A stretch of DNA of 64,000 bases from Nitrospirota bacterium. Its GTDB lineage: Bacteria; Nitrospirota; Thermodesulfovibrionia; Thermodesulfovibrionales; JdFR-85. The notes below the pieces were generated by a model. That model was not told where the DNA came from. It ran no database searches and saw nothing but the letters and a program-made list of their open reading frames with translations. Position 1 is the first letter of the stretch; the number at the start of each line of letters is the position of its first letter. Below, piece by piece: positions 61,086-64,000 of the stretch. Location: NCBI GenBank assembly GCA_015492645.1, contig WGER01000082.1:61155-125154 (forward strand), in the 5' to 3' direction. Made by a program: the position numbers and the translations under genes.

Positions 61086-61969
61086 CAGAACTCTCTCAGG
61101 TCCTCTTTTCTACCAAAGAGCCCTCGGGGTCTGAAAAAGAGGATTAGAAGGAGTATCGAGATGGCTATGGCATCCTTATATGCTGAGGGCATTATCCATA
61201 CGCTGAGGGATTCCAGAATCCCGAGGATCAACCCACCAGCAACGGCTGCTAAACTGTTACCGAGCCCGCCCAGGATCGCCACAGTGAACCCCTTAATTGC
61301 GAGGGGGACACCCATATTGTACTGACTATATGTGATAGGGGAGACAACACAGCCTGCTGTTGCACCCATGCCGGCGCTGAGGACAAATGAGAGGGTCACC
61401 ATGTTCTTTGTATTTATACCGCATAGTCTGGCCGCCTCCCGGTTGTCTGCACATGCCCTCATCTGTCTGCCAAACCGTGAGTATTTGAAGAACAACTGGA
61501 GTGCCAGGACCATCATGGAACACACACCGATCACCCACAGGACCTGGGGGGATATATGAACACCCCAGAATGAGACTGAGGAGACCTCATTGCCTGTAAA
61601 ATACGGGAGTGCTCTCACATTCACTCCCCATATTGCGAGGGCTATCTCTCTTATAATTATGGATAGGCCAATAGTTATGATTATCATCCTCAGCACAGTG
61701 GGAGACTCAAGCCATCTGAAAAAGAGTATCTCAATAACAGCACCAACGAGCATGGTTATCAGCACCGAAAGGACAATCGCAACTGGTAGGGGCAGAAAGG
61801 CATTCAGGGTGATGGCGGTCATGCTACCGAGCATAACGAATTCACCCTGGGCAAAGTTTATAATGCCCGTTGTATTGTAAATTATGTTAAAACCTATGGC
61901 CACAATGGCGTAAATAAAGCCATAGGTTATTCCTCCGGCGATGTACTGAAAGAAGAGTTCTATATTCAT
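61085..61969 (-). CDS. livH: Branched-chain amino acid ABC transporter permease LivH
   Basis: 294 aa, about eight helices. GFNIIYNTTGIINFAQGEFVMLGSMTAITL and GRQMRACADNREAARLCGINTKNMVTLSF are the LivH hallmarks. First gene of the unit; TATAAT (61987-61982) is 12 bases before the ATG and no SD is seen. The binding protein LivK is not in the window, so it is encoded elsewhere. Such systems also import urea or other amides. Confidence 0.93.
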   Translation of the reverse strand: MNIELFFQYIAGGITYGFIYAIVAIGFNIIYNTTGIINFAQGEFVMLGSMTAITLNAFLPLPVAIVLSVLITMLVGAVIEILFFRWLESPTVLRMIIITIGLSIIIREIALAIWGVNVRALPYFTGNEVSSVSFWGVHISPQVLWVIGVCSMMVLALQLFFKYSRFGRQMRACADNREAARLCGINTKNMVTLSFVLSAGMGATAGCVVSPITYSQYNMGVPLAIKGFTVAILGGLGNSLAAVAGGLILGILESLSVWIMPSAYKDAIAISILLLILFFRPRGLFGRKEDLREF

Positions 61970-61981
61970 ATGCAGTCTGAT

Positions 61982-61987
61982 ATTATA
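61982..61987 (-). promoter_or_regulatory. -10 box of livH (near-leaderless)
   Basis: TATAAT with 12 bases to ATG 61969, no SD. Confidence 0.45.
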
Positions 61988-62005
61988 CTAAAACGGGTAG
62001 AATAA

Positions 62006-62100
62006 CCCCAAATTCCATGAATTGCCCATAGAAATGGTTGCTTTTACGGCAGGAGGTTCCCACACCATTTATAAACCTCCCCACTTTGAGAAAATCCTCG
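62006..62100. repeat. Decayed dispersed repeat between livH and the res gene
   Basis: Left-end-like CCCCAAATTCC...ATTGCCCATAGAAATGG, then TTTTACGGCAGG, as in the left ends at 17481 and 43642, and CCCACTTTGAG, as in the 335-bp element. No right end remains; it marks the junction with the AT-rich res region. Confidence 0.45.
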
Positions 62101-62103
62101 CTC

Positions 62104-64000
62104 TTAAAATCGCAGGTCTTTCAAGATATTAGTCAATACTTTATCGATATTATCAAACCAATATCTTCTATATCCATTTTGTGGAAGTCTGTTTATATCG
62201 TCGGTTCTTAAAAATATATAAACTGTCCCTTTCAGACCTCCGATCTCAAAAACTTTCCTTTTGCCACCATTCTCTTCAAATATCATTTTATACCCATCAA
62301 CTTTATGCATATAATCTGTATGCTTTGTTCCTTTTGGGTCAATAAAAACAATAAAGTAATTATTACCCTTTTTTAACCAGAAGATAAAATCCGGATTAAA
62401 CCTGCTGATCCTGTTTGTATCTGGATTGTAATAAGGGATATAGACCTCATCAAGGGACTCATCTAATTTACTGAAAAGCCACCAGTCAAACTCACTGAAC
62501 TTATTTCTATCTTCTTCTAAATATTGCTCTAAGTCATTTATAAATTTTACTTCACTTGGAGTCTTAATTATATGCTTGATGTAATCTATCCTTTCTTCAT
62601 CAGATAAAATCAATGGAAGGTAATAGTGATTGGCAACATATTTAATCCTGATTTTTTTATGACCATCTTCAAAAATTACTTCCTTTTTTATTCCCTCTCT
62701 CTTTCTGTCATACTCATCTTGAGGTATTTTCCCGTACTGTTCCTGTAATTCTCTTATTTTCAATGGATAATCCTTTACTGTCTCAATGCCCCTCCGAACT
62801 TCATCGATACTTTTAAGATAGACCCTGATACTTCTAAAATGCCTTATCTCTTCTTCCAACTCTTTAAACTCCTTTAACTCTTCCGGGGTTACACTAAAAT
62901 AATTAAATAATCTCTGAACAAGGATATGAATATTCCTGAAATTTCGCTCTCCATATTTATAATACTGATCAGGCTTACATAAAGTTTCTCTCAAAACCTT
63001 GAGCTTTTCTGGTGTGGTCTCATAATTCACAAGAAAGACCCTATCATCATTTACATACTGAGAATATTTCTTTAGGACTTCAAAATCCCTCATTGAAATA
63101 TCAAACTTAGCCAATCCTCTTTTCTTCATCAAAGGATGATCCGCCAATTTATACACTGGTATTAAAAGGGGGTGTTTTTCAGCAGATTTGTTTACGAAAA
63201 GGGAAATTTGCTCACCCTTCTCTTTTTTCTCCTGTTTAAGTTCTTTTATAACTGTAAGTAAAGCATTTCTGTTTGTGCCAAAAACAAACAATGTCTCTAA
63301 AGGAAGACAAAAATCCTTTATTTTTCTAAATAGATCGTCATCTATTTCTTTATTGTTATAGAGTTCTATTAACCTTCGTCTTTTATTAGTGATCGGTTCA
63401 ATCCTTATGCCCCGTCCAATAGATTGGAGGATAAACTTTTTTGCATCTGTGCCTGTGCCAATGTTGATGAAGTTTATAATGTTCGGCCTATTAGAGTCCC
63501 ATCCTTCATAAAAGGCACGGGAACCCATTAAGATATTAATTGGAGAGTCATCCTGATTTATCCTTTCAAAGAATCCTTCCTCCTCAAACTGATGGTTTAC
63601 ATTGAATCGGGATAACTCTTCTTTTAACCAATTAGGAATATCACCGGTCCTACTTAAAGCAAAGTGTCTGTCAGATGTAGTAAGTTTAAAAGCGACCTGT
63701 TTTTTGTCTGATGGCCTGAAGGAGATTTCAATCTCACCAGGGCTGAGAGAATTGTAAACATACTTCCATATATCTTTCAGGGTAATGCTTTTAAACACTT
63801 TTTTGTCTATTTTTATCTTTCTTCCATCCTCAAAGACAAATTCAGGATCATGTTTCAACTCTTCCCAGAGTTCATCTATAGAATCTTTAAAAACATTAAC
63901 TTCTATATCTCCCTTTCCAATCCTCTCAAGTTCTCTAAAGAAGAGTTTTAAATCTGCATCCTCTGTATTGATTGAGTTAACAAGGGTCAAAAGTAATGGC
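62104..64000 (-). CDS. Type III restriction enzyme Res subunit, C-terminal part (runs off window)
   Basis: At least 632 codons; the frame stays open past 64000, so the track's TTG start (63990) is not a true start. Helicase motifs V/VI appear as ILMGSRAFYEGWDSNRPN and FILQSIGRGIRIEP; the C terminus has a PD-(D/E)xK-like nuclease core (RFNPDFIFWLKKGNNYFIVFIDPKGTKH). This is the Res (ATP-dependent translocase/nuclease) subunit. The region is clearly more AT-rich, with AAA/ATA-type codons, than the rest, suggesting transfer. The Mod subunit should lie beyond the window. Confidence 0.9.
   Translation of the reverse strand, partial: PLLLTLVNSINTEDADLKLFFRELERIGKGDIEVNVFKDSIDELWEELKHDPEFVFEDGRKIKIDKKVFKSITLKDIWKYVYNSLSPGEIEISFRPSDKKQVAFKLTTSDRHFALSRTGDIPNWLKEELSRFNVNHQFEEEGFFERINQDDSPINILMGSRAFYEGWDSNRPNIINFINIGTGTDAKKFILQSIGRGIRIEPITNKRRRLIELYNNKEIDDDLFRKIKDFCLPLETLFVFGTNRNALLTVIKELKQEKKEKGEQISLFVNKSAEKHPLLIPVYKLADHPLMKKRGLAKFDISMRDFEVLKKYSQYVNDDRVFLVNYETTPEKLKVLRETLCKPDQYYKYGERNFRNIHILVQRLFNYFSVTPEELKEFKELEEEIRHFRSIRVYLKSIDEVRRGIETVKDYPLKIRELQEQYGKIPQDEYDRKREGIKKEVIFEDGHKKIRIKYVANHYYLPLILSDEERIDYIKHIIKTPSEVKFINDLEQYLEEDRNKFSEFDWWLFSKLDESLDEVYIPYYNPDTNRISRFNPDFIFWLKKGNNYFIVFIDPKGTKHTDYMHKVDGYKMIFEENGGKRKVFEIGGLKGTVYIFLRTDDINRLPQNGYRRYWFDNIDKVLTNILKDLRF

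Overview
The window looks like chromosomal DNA of an anaerobic Gram-negative bacterium. Lipid A/KDO genes (lpxB, waaA, kdsB) and a coiled-coil porin indicate an outer membrane. SelB, a Sec-containing SelD and a TupABC tungstate transporter indicate selenium and tungsten use. There is an octaheme cytochrome c and a short Rieske/cytochrome b pair. Arg is very often AGG/AGA, as in many thermophiles. A Nitrospirota (Thermodesulfovibrio-like) or Desulfobacterota source is plausible, but that is inference; no rRNA is present to settle it.

Layout. 1-1.9 kb: PIN/RHH toxin-antitoxin edge, tRNA-Thr(CGT), radical SAM gene. 2.0-12.2 kb: one long + strand run of overlapping genes, trpE-trpG-trpD-gnnA-like-gnnB-like-lpxB-waaA-selB-kdsB, combining tryptophan synthesis, an amide-type lipid A precursor route, KDO transfer and selenocysteine insertion. 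12.2-19.2 kb: DUF362 ferredoxin, BrkB-like membrane protein with two tandem zinc dehydrogenases, a cyclophilin-like protein and a hybrid histidine kinase. 19.7-23.3 kb: CstA, an 87-aa protein, an ArsA/Get3-type ATPase and an anchored protein of unknown function in one overlapping operon. 23.3-28.9 kb (- strand): HepT/MntA, a four-gene hydrolase operon and tupABC. 29-37 kb: DUF72, ftsK, uppP, AAA ATPase, inositol-phosphatase-like, GlcF-like and octaheme cytochrome. 37.2-40.4 kb: manB-manC-vanZ. 40.9-53 kb: unknown gene, fmdB, endonuclease V, SRPBCC, lysR, selD (UGA-containing), a disulfide oxidoreductase/thioredoxin reductase fusion, pgi, nuclease, M29 peptidase and porin. 53.2-58.5 kb: plsC-ispH-rpsA-sppA-HU-Rieske-cytochrome b. 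58.5-62 kb: livHMGF. 62.1 kb to the end: the C-terminal part of a type III restriction Res subunit in AT-rich DNA.

Two patterns cross the whole window. (1) Most first-in-operon genes have a TATAAT-like -10 box (often extended, TGN-TATAAT) ending only 5-12 bases before the ATG and no Shine-Dalgarno sequence, so their mRNAs should be leaderless or nearly so; genes inside operons use normal SD sites or ATGA overlaps. This rule moves several ORF-track starts. (2) The longer gaps hold a mosaic family of hairpin-rich repeats. Two copies, 575 bp and 335 bp, are intact: they have imperfect inverted ends (CCCAGATTTGCC-like) and 5-bp target duplications (CTAAT, TTTCA), as expected of MITE-type elements; other copies are fragments.
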